From positions 16,062-77,888 of the forward strand of contig CDMY01000429.1 in NCBI GenBank assembly GCA_001179505.1: a stretch of 61,827 nt of DNA, in the 5' to 3' direction. Below, one piece after another: positions 1 through 10,570 of the stretch; the stretch's first letter is position 1, and each line of letters starts with the position of its first letter. This DNA comes from Vitrella brassicaformis. Its lineage: Eukaryota > Sar > Vitrellaceae. The notes below the pieces were generated by a model. That model was not told the DNA's origin and made no database searches. It worked only from the letters and a program-made list of their open reading frames with translations. A program made the translations under genes and the position numbers.

Positions 1-71
1 CAGCCACGCCTTTCACCCGTTACACACTGCCACTTGTGTGTCTCTCTCTGTGTGTGTCAGCCTACCTCTGT

Positions 72-873
72 GGGCAGCGGTCTGTTCAGGACGTGCTCGT
101 TGACTTCTCGTGTCAGCTCAGCCATCTCTGTAAGTGAAGCCACACACACAGAGAGACATAATGCCAACACTAGTGGATGGATGGATGTCATGTGTGTGTG
201 GCCTCTCTCTCTCCCCCTCACTGACTGTCTTCCTTCGTCAGGGCAAACAGCAGACTTTCCTCGAGGGAATCCCCGCCGACCGACAACACACGCATCCGGG
301 GGCGCAAGTCGACTGCACACACACAAATAAATGGACGCCATGACACACAGTGACGGTCTGTCTTCCTCACTTTGTGTCGTCTGTGGGGCCGTCGGCTGTC
401 CGATTATGTGTTGGTTGTGCACAGCTGCCGTGATCGGAGCCCTGGTGGCTGCACATCGTATCAGGATCGGTCGCTGTGTGTCTCAGTGTCTCTGTGTGTG
501 CGTCGGGTGTGTACTGTCGTGTGTGTCGAATGCACATGGCGGGCGGGGCAATGGGCCGGCGGGCGGCACCATCATCACACCAGGACCTAAGGGAGACACA
601 CACACACGAGCCCAGTGGACACAGCAGCACGACTCCCTCCCGACTCATTCACGCATACCATTCTGCATGCCGGGAGGTCCATACGGCATCATCGTGGGGG
701 CAGACGCCTCGTGGTGCGGCCAATACCCCACTGGGGCGCCTGCAGCACACAGACAGACGACAGAGGGGGCATCATGCACTTAGTTGCATTGTGTGCCGCT
801 CACCGTGTGGAGTGAATTTCATTTCGGTGTCGGTGTCGGACTCGTGACGCGACAGAAAGCACCCGCAGCACGT
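72..873 (-). CDS. Partial proline-rich protein, unrecognised (runs off the left edge)
   Basis: The 3' part of an intron-rich gene read leftwards. Exons I can place are 804-873 (peptide containing CFLSRHESDTDTEMKF), 659-739 (GYWPHHEASAPTMMPYGPPG), 586 downward (VMMVPPAGPLPRPP), about 355-473, about 245-309 (RVLSVGGDSLEESLLFAL) and 72-133 (MAELTREVNEHVL). Introns start gtgag or gtatg and end in TG-rich cag. Phases agree across the 873-586 joins and again across the join into the 309 exon. The join from the 586 exon into the 473 exon is ambiguous. The protein has a Pro/Met-rich middle and an acidic-amphipathic end with no domain I recognise. The start lies upstream of 873 and was not found. The stop lies beyond position 1. 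Confidence 0.5.
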
Positions 874-1419
874 CTGAACAAATGCGACCCACACAGTGAA
901 GTCACGCACAGTGCATCCCCCATGGCTGGCTACTCAGCTGACCTTTTCAGAGGGCCTGACGGGGTTGCTTTGTTTGGCGCCCATTGCAGTACGGGAGACG
1001 CTCACTCAGTGCACAGTGAAGACCGACAGGCGACTCAAGGGGGTCACCGGATGGAGCAAAGGATGGAAGGCTCTCAAGTTGAGTCGAACGGGGGAAGAAA
1101 GGCAAAATGGGAAGGAGAGGGGGGTGTCCACAGTCGTTGCACTGCGGAGCGGGAGGGTCGCACAGACCCCACACGACGACAGCGCTCTGCGGCGCTGCAA
1201 AGGCGGGAGAACGATGCGAAGAAAGAGAGAGGGAAACGATGCGATGGAATGCGATGCGAGTCGGGCGGACCCGGGATGACGGTGCTGCTGCACTCGACGG
1301 TCAGTCTTTTTTTGCAAACACGCTGGACGATGCCTCGATAATCACAAATCGCTGGGAACTGCGCGAGCTTGTTGCGGGGGCGCCCCCAGGTGTGTGAACC
1401 TCTGTGTCTTCCCGTGAGA
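874..1419. other. Intergenic, probable divergent promoter region
   Basis: Lies between the minus-strand proline-rich gene and the plus-strand ankyrin gene. Open frames exist but none has acceptable splice sites or a recognisable product. The missing first exon of the left gene could be here. Confidence 0.4.
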
Positions 1420-2998
1420 ATGGCGGCGCACAAGACGTTTCTTCTGGTCGCACTGTGCATCCTCGTAGAACTCCTCGTCACCGCCAATGGCGCCCATGAG
1501 CAGAGTAAGACCTCCTGGCCCACTGGCCTGCAGGCATGCCTGCAATGCTGCATTTGGTCTGCATGCGTTCATTCATTCTCGATCTGCCGGTGCGTCAATG
1601 TGCGCCCATCGACGAGAAATACGTGCGCCATGCGTTCATATGTGCGTGTGTGTGGGGGGGCTGCACTGTTGCAATGCAGGGACGTCTGCCGAACTGTCCC
1701 TCGTGCAGCTGCAGGAGCAGCTTGACCGCTACCAGGAGGCCATCGATGCCTTCAACCGCACCACAGCGGCCGCCAACAACCTCGCCCTCCTTGCGCACAA
1801 CGTCCTCCACCACGCTCAGCAAATACTCCCGCAACCTCTGACGCACCTCAGTGAATACGTAAGGGCGACACCAGCTGAACTCCACACGTCAATGGACCGC
1901 TGCTCTTGTGCTGATTGTGTGTCAGAGTGACATCTTCGATGCCGTCCTTCACGGCGATGATGCGGCGGTCAATCAGCTGCTGGAGGGGGACCCCACACTG
2001 ATCGACAAACGAGACTTCTATGGGGTGTGCAATCGGGAAGGACGATAGAAATGCGCTCAGTGGTCTGTCTGTGTGTTCTCATCAATGCGCGCAGAGGACA
2101 CCGTTCCTCGATGCTGCTGAGAAGGGTCACGTGGGCGTCATGAAAGCCATCCATGAGAGCAAATCTGACGTGCTGCAGCAAACAACAGACGTACGCGGTA
2201 CCGACACAGACAAAGAATGATCTGTGCTGCTGGTGAGTGATGAGGAGCGATGTGTGTGTTGGCTGTGATGCAATGCAGGATAAAAAGAATGCCCTGCACC
2301 TCGCTGCCTACGATGGTCATGTTGCGGCGGTCGATCAGCTGCTGGAGTGGAATCCCAAACTGATCGATGCAGCTGACAAGGTGACAGAGCACACACACGT
2401 CTCTGACACCTCAGTGTGCCAACTGTGTGTGTGTGCGTTGATTGCAGTATGACAACACGCCACTCATGGGGGCTGCCTTCGGTGGTCATGTCGAGGTGAT
2501 GGAGGTTTTGTATGCCAAAGGAGGGGAAGAGCTTCTCAAACAGACGAACAATGTGAGACCTCATTCGCGAAACAGAAACACAGAATGCCTCTCATCTGTC
2601 TGATTGCCTTTGCCTGTCTGCATGACACACACAGGACAACTGGACGGCACTCCATTGGGCTGTATGGGGGGCTGCGCGCCATGGCAACTCTGCAGCTGTG
2701 TCTCAGCTGTGAGCGACACAGATGACTGACTGACGCGAATGTCTCATCCAATCTCTCTCGGTCTCTCTGTGTGTCTGTCTCAAAGGCTCAAGTGGTATCC
2801 CGAACTGCTCGACATCGAAGACAACGACGTCAGTACACACAGACATTCACACCATCGATGGTTTGAGTCTTGTGCTTATCGCATCTCATGACGGCAGGGG
2901 AAGACGCCGTGGGACTTGGCGGAGAGGTACAACGAGGCGGAGATCGGAGGGATCATGGCGAACATCAACAAGTGTCAAGAAATTCAATTCGTAGGCTA
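1420..2998 (+). CDS. Secreted or ER-luminal ankyrin-repeat protein
   Basis: About 300 residues in eight exons. The start at 1420 opens a clear signal peptide (MAAHKTFLLVALCILVELL, then TANGAHEQ). A helical segment rich in Gln, Leu and Ala follows (exon from 1679, LVQLQEQLDRYQEAIDAF). Ankyrin repeats begin at SDIFDAVLHGDDAAVNQLL, then RTPFLDAAEKGHVGVMKAI, KNALHLAAYDGHVAAVDQLL, NTPLMGAAFGGHVEVMEVL, WTALHWAVWGAARHG and finally GKTPWDLAERYNEAEI. Each repeat is close to one exon, and all junctions keep frame (donors gtaaga, gtaagg, gtgtgc, gtacgc, gtgaca, gtgaga, gtgagc, gtcagt). The stop is at 2996-2998. Ankyrin repeats bind proteins; no enzyme domain is present. The module is paralogous, introns included, to the C-termini of the kinases at 25150-27826 and 29989-33127. 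The ligand is unknown. Confidence 0.85.
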
Positions 2999-3612
2999 GC
3001 TCCACAGATACACACATACACATACATACACACACACAGACTGTAACAGAGAGGGAGACAGAGTGAGAGACACACAGAGAGAGAGGTTTTCCTGGCTGGC
3101 TGTGTCTCACTCAGTGAATTGTCCTCCAACGGATGGATGGATGCGTCACGACCTCGGTCTCTTTTCTTTTCTTTTGTGTTGTTTGTTTCTTTTTTTTTCA
3201 TTTTTGCCGGAGAGGAGAGAGGGGCAAAGGGAAGAGAGAGGGGGAAGGGGAACATGCGAACGGAACACTGACCGTCTCGATCGATCCGAAGGACTCTTAA
3301 GATGCATGATCGATACGGATGTGCTGAAGCAATCAAACGAGACGACAGGCAATCAATCGGTTAAATCGATGCACATGAGGTCTTGACACCTCCACACACC
3401 CACCCCTGCACCCAACAGGCCCGTAAGTGGTGTACAGTTCAGTCCCCACACGAGACAGTCTCCATGTGCACAGTGCAGTACCGACACAATGATCGATCAC
3501 ATCACCGGACACAGCTCATGGTCCGCTGCACCGCGCCCGCCGGGCCAGAACAGCCTCGCTCGACATATTGCTGCACACGTTCAGGGATGCACGGCACGCA
3601 TTCACCGGGCTG
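2999..3612. other. Intergenic between convergent genes
   Basis: Begins with a CA-rich microsatellite (about 3005-3042) and a GA-rich stretch (about 3045-3085), then a T-rich/GA-rich strand-asymmetric stretch at 3165-3255. Nothing coding is supported. Confidence 0.5.
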
Positions 3613-4745
3613 TCAGCGCACACAGTGTGTGTCTGTCAGGAACGTTTGTACCTCAGCAGCAGTAGGGGCGTTGTGGGTGTTTGTCTCCGTGTTGGTTGTG
3701 GGCGTGGTGGCTTCCGTCTGGCGCATGAGCCTGTCGTCGAGATTGCCGCCATACAGTTCGGCCTCGTCAACCCAGCTGATCGACGACCTGCAGTCAGCAC
3801 AAATGGATGGATGGATGCCACGATTACCTTCGTCTGTGGTGGGTGTCACGGACCTCTCTACGATCCAGTCGATGACCCGCTGTGCCACGAGCATTGCCTC
3901 GAGCTTCGACTGCACTCGGGAGTCCTGCAGATTGAAATACACACACACACATGCGTGTGTGTGTGTGTGGGGGGGGGGGTATTCTTTCTTAGGCGTGTGC
4001 GGACCGACCACAAGCTTGAGCTTCTTGATGTCTTGCTGCACTGCACCGTGTCGATGGTGATCTGCAGCCCGTCAGGCTACACAGAGACACAAACAGACAG
4101 ATAGACAGACAGGCACGTGTACTTAAGCGCAGACTCACCGCCACAGTCAGCCCCTCTCTCTCGGCGATCTCATCCACGATAGGATAAACGATGGATGCCT
4201 GCAGCTCCCTGCCCACAAATACACACACAGGTATGTGTGCAGTCCAGCAGAGCCGCCCTGTTGAATGCAATGCCTACTCACTACACTGTGTGATGGCGGC
4301 TTGTTTCCTGCGAAGGAAGGTACGCATCAAGTGAATGCGCTCACAGATGAATGGATGGACGGCCGTTTGTATCGGTATCTGTGCATTCGAAAGTCGAGGT
4401 CGGGCTTCACGGCCGTCGCCTGCTCTCAGCCAGACACACACACATACATACACACATGGGCACTGTGAGTGATGTGTGCGCGTGCCGACAGGCGTCCTGC
4501 TGCAGGTACCTACCTCTAGCTGCCTGTACATTGTCTCCCCCAGTGTGGCGAATGCGATCGACGGCCATACGTCCATCCGTCTCGATCTGAAACTGGAAGG
4601 GTTCGCCGGGCCTTTTGGCGTTTGAGCATGCGAGTCCTGATCCACACGTGGGCCAGATCGCATGACAGGCAAACGTCCATGAAGACGCGAGAGACATCCA
4701 GCAATCGTCACTTGACGGAATGTATATGTATGCCCGCAGCATGGT
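3613..4745 (-). CDS. Possible trigger-factor-like chaperone, C-terminal part
   Basis: The stop is at 3613. Reading leftwards from about 4745, exons carry an upstream block (about 4520-4745, frame uncertain), then ELQASIVYPIVDEIAEREGL (4142-4213), AVQQDIKKLKLV (about 4015-4065), then VQSKLEAMLVAQRVIDWIVE joined in phase to SSISWVDEAELYGGNLDD. The Thr/Asn-rich tail ends VQTFLTDTHCVR. The helical pattern, with a hydrophobic segment ending RVIDWIVERSSISWV, resembles the last helices of trigger factor, the ribosome-bound folding chaperone that plastids inherit from cyanobacteria. This is a resemblance only: no peptidyl-prolyl isomerase core or ribosome-binding motif was identified. The splice phase into the 4065 exon is also not clean. 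The N-terminus and true start are unresolved. Confidence 0.4.
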
Positions 4746-4892
4746 CTCATCCACTGGCGTATGAGCAATAAGCACGACCACTCACTCACTCACTCCCTCG
4801 CTCACCAACAAATACCTCCGGCCTGCCTGTCTGTCTATCTATCTGCCCCTCAAACACCACACCATAACCCCTTAAGTGTAATCATCCGCTAG

Positions 4893-7675
4893 CTATCTGA
4901 GATGGTTTTGCAGGCATATGCCCAGCGCACAGAAAGGGCATTCATCCGACTTCACCCACCCGTCCCCCTCATCGCGCCTCTCACTGGTCCTCGAAGACGA
5001 CCCCCTCGCTCTCACACACACACGCCCTCTCTCTCTCTCTTCCCGACCCCCAGACTGCTCAGACGGATATGTGAGGGACCGCTCGCGAGACAACTGCAGC
5101 GGGGAAGGGGCCCTGGCCTGACGCGCCGACGCTCTGCGGGCTGAGCGCTGTTGCGCTGTCGCGGTGGAGGTGCTGGTTCGGTATCCCTCGTGCAGCGACC
5201 CCTCCGACGAGGCGCTCGCCGATGTCTCGGATGACGCGTCACTGAGGTTTGTCGCTCGTGGCTGTTGGCGTGGCTGCTCCCTGGTCTTGCTTGTGCGAGA
5301 GGGCGAGGTGGGCCGGTGGGTTGGCGAGGGCGGGCCACCTGCGGTGCTGGGTGATGCTTGTGCGGTCAAGAGTGTGGTGCGATTGAGGTTGTCGCTGCCA
5401 ACGAACTCGAAGGGCACGTCCATAACGTCAAACCATCCCTGCATGAGGGGCGTCACGAAAGTCGTCTGCAGCCGCCGGAACGCCCCCATGCCCCGCTGCC
5501 ATATCGACGACTGCTCCTCCCGCCCGGCAGACAATGACGAGGCGTCGCTGGCAGCCGACTGGCTTGCCGGCACGTGCAACTGCTGCTGGTGGTGGTGCTG
5601 GTCTTGGCGGTCTTTTGTTGATGGCCTGGCCTCCTGGATGCGTGTGGTGGGTGAAGAATGGTGGAGGGACGGCCGCTGCGGCTCCTGAGATTGGACGGGC
5701 CGGGGCTGCCTTGCCGGTGTCCCCTTCTTTCGTCTGGCCCTGGGTGGGCTGGCAGGTGTGTGGGAGGGTGGCGTGTCGAGGGCTGACACAGGCAGGTGGA
5801 TGTGGTGGACGAGAGACCGCCGCTGCATGTCCTGATGTCATGATGCCCACATCACAGACACACAAGACAGTAAGGCATCTGCTGGTCAAGTGCTGATTGA
5901 CTCACCCTGACAGTGCGTATTCGGTATGAGGTGAGCCAGAACATGCCGATGACCGTAAAGCTGCCGCCCACGAACAGCAGGGCGTTCAGACCCGCCAGGA
6001 ACCGCAGAAACGAGTGACGCCGGATCAGCAAGTGCAGCTCGTGCAACACCTCAAACCAGTCGATGACGGTCGTCTGGTTGGGCTGGTGCAGAGAGCCGTC
6101 AACCACCGTCGCCAGCCCTCCCCTCTCACGCCTGCCGCTGGTCGTCAGCCCAAGTAACGGCCGATGCTGGTGAATGGCAGCCGAGCCTCGCAGCACACGA
6201 GTGGGCCCACTGCTGCCCGATTCCTCCCAGCAGCTGCCCATCTCGGTTGGGCTGGTGGGTGGTGTCGACGGGGGCATGGCGGCCGATAGACGGACACCGA
6301 CACCGACATCGGCGTTGGCGGCCTTCATGGATGGAATGTGCACGAAGGAGAGGAGAAAGAACGCAGTGCTGCAGAGGAAGAGGATGTACAGGGCGATGTA
6401 GAGGTTCCATGTCCACGCGCTCCACCACCGCACGGCCAGACGAAAACGCGGCGAGAAAAACACCCACCACTGAACACACACGCACACACGCACACACGGG
6501 CGCAGGACTCAAATCTGTATGAGTGCAATCAATGCGATGAACGACTCTCCTGATTTGTGGATAGCTGACCAGGACGCTAATGACGGCACAGAAGCCGAGT
6601 ATGGGCACCTCCGGCATCTTCCACCTGCCCTCGTGCCGTCCATCCGCCCCCAGGTTCTCCACCATGGCCACGAGCATAGTGAAAAGGGCAAAGAGGGGCA
6701 GCCAGATGAGCATCAGCCGCAGCAGCAGCCAGTGCCGGTCCCGCCACGTCTCCTTGCACAGCTCATAGGGGCAGGTGGGAAACCGGTCCGTCACCTGGAA
6801 CGGCGTCTGGCACGCCTCACACGCGGGCGCGTGACGTTGGCACCGAGCCCGCACCTCAGAGGTGTGGCACGCCCGCTCGGCGCAGTGTCTGTGGACCATC
6901 ATGGCGTCGCCGCACCGTGAGCAGGGTGCTATCCATGAGGGCAGCGACTGGTTGGGGTGCATCGAGCCCGAGAAGGTCAGATGGAGGGACAAAGGCGAGC
7001 CGTAGAGGGTGACGTCATGGCAGATGTCGAGCAGCGGGGGGCTGCACAGCCGGCAGGTCCGCAGCAGCTGCAAAGGCGGCACACAGGTCTGTCCCACTGT
7101 GTTGATGTAGCTGACAGACAGACAGGCAGACAGACAGACAGGCAGACAGGCAAGCAGCAAGAGAAGAGATGCATGCAGCGCGACACGCATGCGTCCCTTG
7201 GCCATTCCCTCCCTCCCTCCCTCCCTCCCTCACCTGGCCATCTTCCACGGCCTATCGGCCTTAGGCACGCACAGTGCGGCCGAGGATCCCTTCCTCCCGC
7301 CCTTGCGAGACCTCAAGAACCGCGCCACTGACAGGGCCGTGGGCTTGACCCTTTCGGCCACTTCGGTGCCGTCCATCAGGCCACACCGCGCTGCCCACTT
7401 GTGGGCAAAGAAGGCCTTCCAGAACGCGTCGGTGTCATGCTGCTTGAGCCCTGATGGATGGAATTACACAACACAAACACCCACACACGAGAATCCATCA
7501 TCAAATGCACATCAGCTGTCAGTGAGCAGTCGTGTTGCGTCCGTCAGTCATGTGTCGTGTCACCTTTGGACAGTCGCAGCAGGATGAGCATGTCCCTGAA
7601 GCGCAGGAAGGAGCCCAGCAAGGTGAGGAGGTCGATGCTCTCGAAGAACTTGAGGTGGTGGTTCTCTTGCATCAT
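4893..7675 (-). CDS. Multi-pass membrane E3 ligase candidate: F-box-like, RING-CH-like, membrane domain
   Basis: Start chosen at the ATG-ATG pair at 7670-7675. The first exon and its junction give LLTLLGSFLRFRDMLILLRL followed by KQHDTDAFWKAFFAHKW, an F-box-like pattern that ends in the typical WK...W. After SYINTVGQTCVPPLQLLRT comes a RING-CH-like set of ligands: CRLC, then CSRC, VHRHC, a CHTSEVRARC stretch and CEAC. Hydrophobic segments follow at LLLRLMLIWLPLFALFTML, VPILGFCAVISVL, LYIALYILFLCSTAFFLL and LNALLFVGGSFTVIGMFWL. The cytosolic tail of about 310 residues (4893-5828) is Ser/Gln/Arg-rich and ends in a CPFC pair. RING-CH proteins of the MARCH family are membrane ubiquitin ligases. 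F-boxes recruit SCF through Skp1. Seeing both in one protein is odd. Exon junctions at 7250, 7110, 6560 and 5895 keep frame. Confidence 0.7.
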
Positions 7676-7926
7676 CTTCTACCGCAGACAGACTGATGAG
7701 GGAGGCAACCCACTACTGCATCCGTCAAGGCAGCTAGGGCCATCAGACATCGCGAGGCCTCCCTGATCTCCACAGCAGCAGCGGTTTCAGGTAGCACCCT
7801 AGGCGGCGATGGCGACATGCAAGCTCACAAATAAGGAAGGGAGGGGCACCGCCCAAAGCACCTCCATATCTTTTGCTTCACTCGTCTTATCTGTATCGCC
7901 TCAATTTTTCGCTTCTCGCTGTGATC

Positions 7927-9813
7927 ATGGACCGTCTGAGCGTGATAAGCGGCCACCTGTCTTCCTCGGCGCAGCCAGCTCCCGCCACGAGCACCACGCC
8001 CTCATCTCCCACACGCAGTGGTCGCAAGAGCGCCCTGGTGGACCCCCTGCAGTTCATGCAGCTCGACGCCATGCTTAGCGCCGGGGAGCGGTCTTTGCGG
8101 CAGAGGGCCAGGCGTGTGCTGGAGGAGGGGCGGGACGACAAGCTGCTCAACGAGCTCTATGAGAGGGCGGAGTTCTCGCCCGCCCTCGTGGACCTCGCCA
8201 AACAACTGGGACCCGCCGGACTGCAGATCAAGGGCAACGGTGAGGGGGGCAAGGAGGGAATAAGGCGTGTCAGTCTGTACGCCCATTCTGTCTTTCTGTC
8301 TGCCTGCCTCCCTGTCTGTCTGTGTTGATTGAGTCAGGTTGCCCTGGTCTGACTCAGAGTGAGACGCTGGTGCTGGCCATAGAACTGGGCCGCCTCGACG
8401 CGTCGTTCGCCACCTTCTACCTGGTGCACAGCGGACTCGCAATGGCCTCCATCAATGTCGCAGGCACGCCCGAGCAGAAGGCCAGGTGGCTGCCACGCAT
8501 GGCCAGGTACGAGCTCATCGGCGCCTTCGGCCTCACCGAGCCTGACTACGGCAGCAACGCCACTGGCCTGCAGACAACTGGTGAGCACACACGCCCGTCA
8601 CTGTGGACTATTCCACGTTCCTGAGTCACTGTGGGCTTGTTGTCACTCAACTCACTGTCGTGCAGCTCGGAAAGTGCCCGGCGGCTGGGTGCTGAACGGG
8701 CACAAGCGTTGGATCGGCAATGCGACCTTCTGCGACATCATCGTGGTGTGGGCGCGCGACACGGCGAGCAACGCCATCAAGGGCTTCGTGGTGGAGAAGG
8801 GCATGAAGGGCTTCAAGCCACACAAGATCGACAACAAGATGTCGCTGCGGATCGTCCAGAACGCCGACTTCGTTCTGGACGAGTGCTTCGTCCCAGAGGA
8901 CAACCACCTCTCGGCCGCCAAAAAGTTCTCAGGTGCGTCAGTCAGTCAGTCACCTCAGCCTGCGCGGGCCTCACGAGTGTGATCGATCTGCAAAGGAGAC
9001 GTGTGCTGCTTGCCTTGCGTGTGCGGCAGATGGTACTCAGATGGTGTTGGAGTCGTCGCGGGCTGTAGTGGCGGCGAGCGCGGCGGGCTGCCTCCTCGGT
9101 GAGTGAGCCCTTCGGTCGGTCGATCGGCCGATGGCGACCACGACAAGAGAGAGATAGAGCACTTTGGTGCCGGCGCATGTGTATGTCGGCTGTGCGCTCT
9201 GCGTGTGTGCAGGTGCGTATGAGCGAGCGCTGCAGTACTGCATGGACCGCACCCAGTTCAACAAGCCCCTGGCGTCCTTCCAACTCGTCCAGGAGAGACT
9301 CATGCGCGCACTCGGACACCTACAGGCAAGCAATCAATCAATGGGTGGACAGACGAACGGACACAGGACAGAAACCTCTCATTCGCTCTCGCTCTCTCTG
9401 TGTGTGGTGCGTGCAGGCCTCCATTCTGACGGTGATTCGCCTCGGTCGCATGATGGACGAGGTCAGCCAGCACAGCACAGCACCCACACAACCACACCAA
9501 CACAACAAAGTCATCCACAGACAGACAGACAGACAGATCGACCGACCGACCAAATGAATGCCATTTGTGTGTGTGTGTGCAGGGCCAGGCTACGATGGCC
9601 CAGATAGCGTTGGCCAAGGCCTGGGTGACCCGCACCGCCCGCGAGGCCGTGGCGCTGTGCCGGGAGGTCGTGGGGGGCAACGGCATCATATCCGACTTCG
9701 GCACCATCAAGCCCCTCATGGACCTGGAGGCCATCTACACCTACGAGGGCACGTACGACGTCAACATGCTCATCGCCGGCAGACTCGTCACGGGGCTATC
9801 AGCCTTCGTCTAG
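7927..9813 (+). CDS. Peroxisomal short-chain acyl-CoA oxidase/dehydrogenase (ACX4 type) with PTS2
   Basis: FAD flavoprotein that oxidises acyl-CoA to trans-2-enoyl-CoA. Seven exons, all in phase. Family marks in order: [15 protein letters not shown] (substrate and flavin loop), [40 protein letters not shown], the C-terminal helices [20 protein letters not shown], and [12 protein letters not shown] followed by [14 protein letters not shown]. That last element is shared by plant ACX4 and glutaryl-CoA dehydrogenase. Residues 3-11 read RLSVISGHL, an exact fit to the PTS2 nonapeptide R-L-x5-H-L. There is no PTS1 at the end (AFV). The intron after 9325 starts GC rather than GT. The alternative is a mitochondrial glutaryl-CoA dehydrogenase, but the PTS2 and the ACX4-like YTYEGTYD context favour the peroxisome. 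Confidence 0.9.
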
Positions 9814-10570
9814 CTCTTGTGCAGGTCTGCCCATCCATCCATCCATCCAGGAATTTTATCCTTGGTGTAGTCGACGCAGGCCGCCGGCAGCTCTGTGAGC
9901 GAGTCGGCGGCCATGCGTGCGTGTGGCCTTTTTCTCGGTTATCTGTTGTTAGTGTAATAATGTTGTGTCTGTCTGTTCGAATGTGTCTGTGTCTGTGTCG
10001 GTCGCCGGCCGCTTTGTGGCCAAGCTACTTTTCCCGGAAGGCGTCACGAGGCTGCGTGGGTTTGTGTGTGTCTTTCTCTCTCACAATGACTGCGTTGTAT
10101 GTATGTCAACTGACATGCGTGGGTGTGGTGTGTGGTGTGCGCGAGCAGGGGGCGTGGAGAGACATGCCATCCCCCGGTCGCATACGCCTCAGTCTCGTCA
10201 GTAGAGAGAAGTATTGAGACCACCGGCATTCGTGCAGCGGGCTGGTGGCAATATCTGATTCTGATGTCGTTCATGGCGCACGCGACTTCGTAATCAACCG
10301 AAATTCCATCAGATCCCCCTCCCCAAGTTTCCGTGTGCGTGCGTGAGTGGGAGGGGCGCTGACCTCCACCGCGAAAGCGGTGGGGATGGGCATCAGCAGC
10401 GAGAGGAAGCGCCATTCCGCTCCACATGCGGGCGTTTTTTGCTTTGTTTTTGGCACTCCGGAAAGCCCCATCTACCGAATTTATTTTGCTTCGTAGGCGT
10501 CTCGCAATCCCCCCTAGCCCATTTTTACAATTTACCATCCGCAGGGAAGGTTTTGTTCCCTACGACTAAC
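9814..10570. other. Intergenic region; right part looks like a structured RNA plus promoter
   Basis: Left part has (ATCC)n and TG repeats downstream of the oxidase. From about 10220 to 10560 the simple repeats vanish and the sequence is complex. It contains a GNRA-capped hairpin and a T6 run, annotated separately. Confidence 0.5.
10354..10441 (+). ncRNA. Candidate structured RNA ending in a T run (unidentified)
   Basis: CCACCGC-GAAA-GCGGTGG at 10366-10383 forms a perfect 7-bp stem with a GAAA (GNRA) tetraloop. GGCGCT at 10355-10360 can pair with AGCGCC at about 10406-10411, enclosing it. GCTGA and TCAGC nearby can also pair. A run of six T follows at about 10435-10440, as at RNA polymerase III terminators. 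No match to tRNA, U6, SRP or RNase P sequences that I know. The 5' end is unknown and no A/B boxes were found. It could simply be 5'UTR structure of the next gene. Confidence 0.25.
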
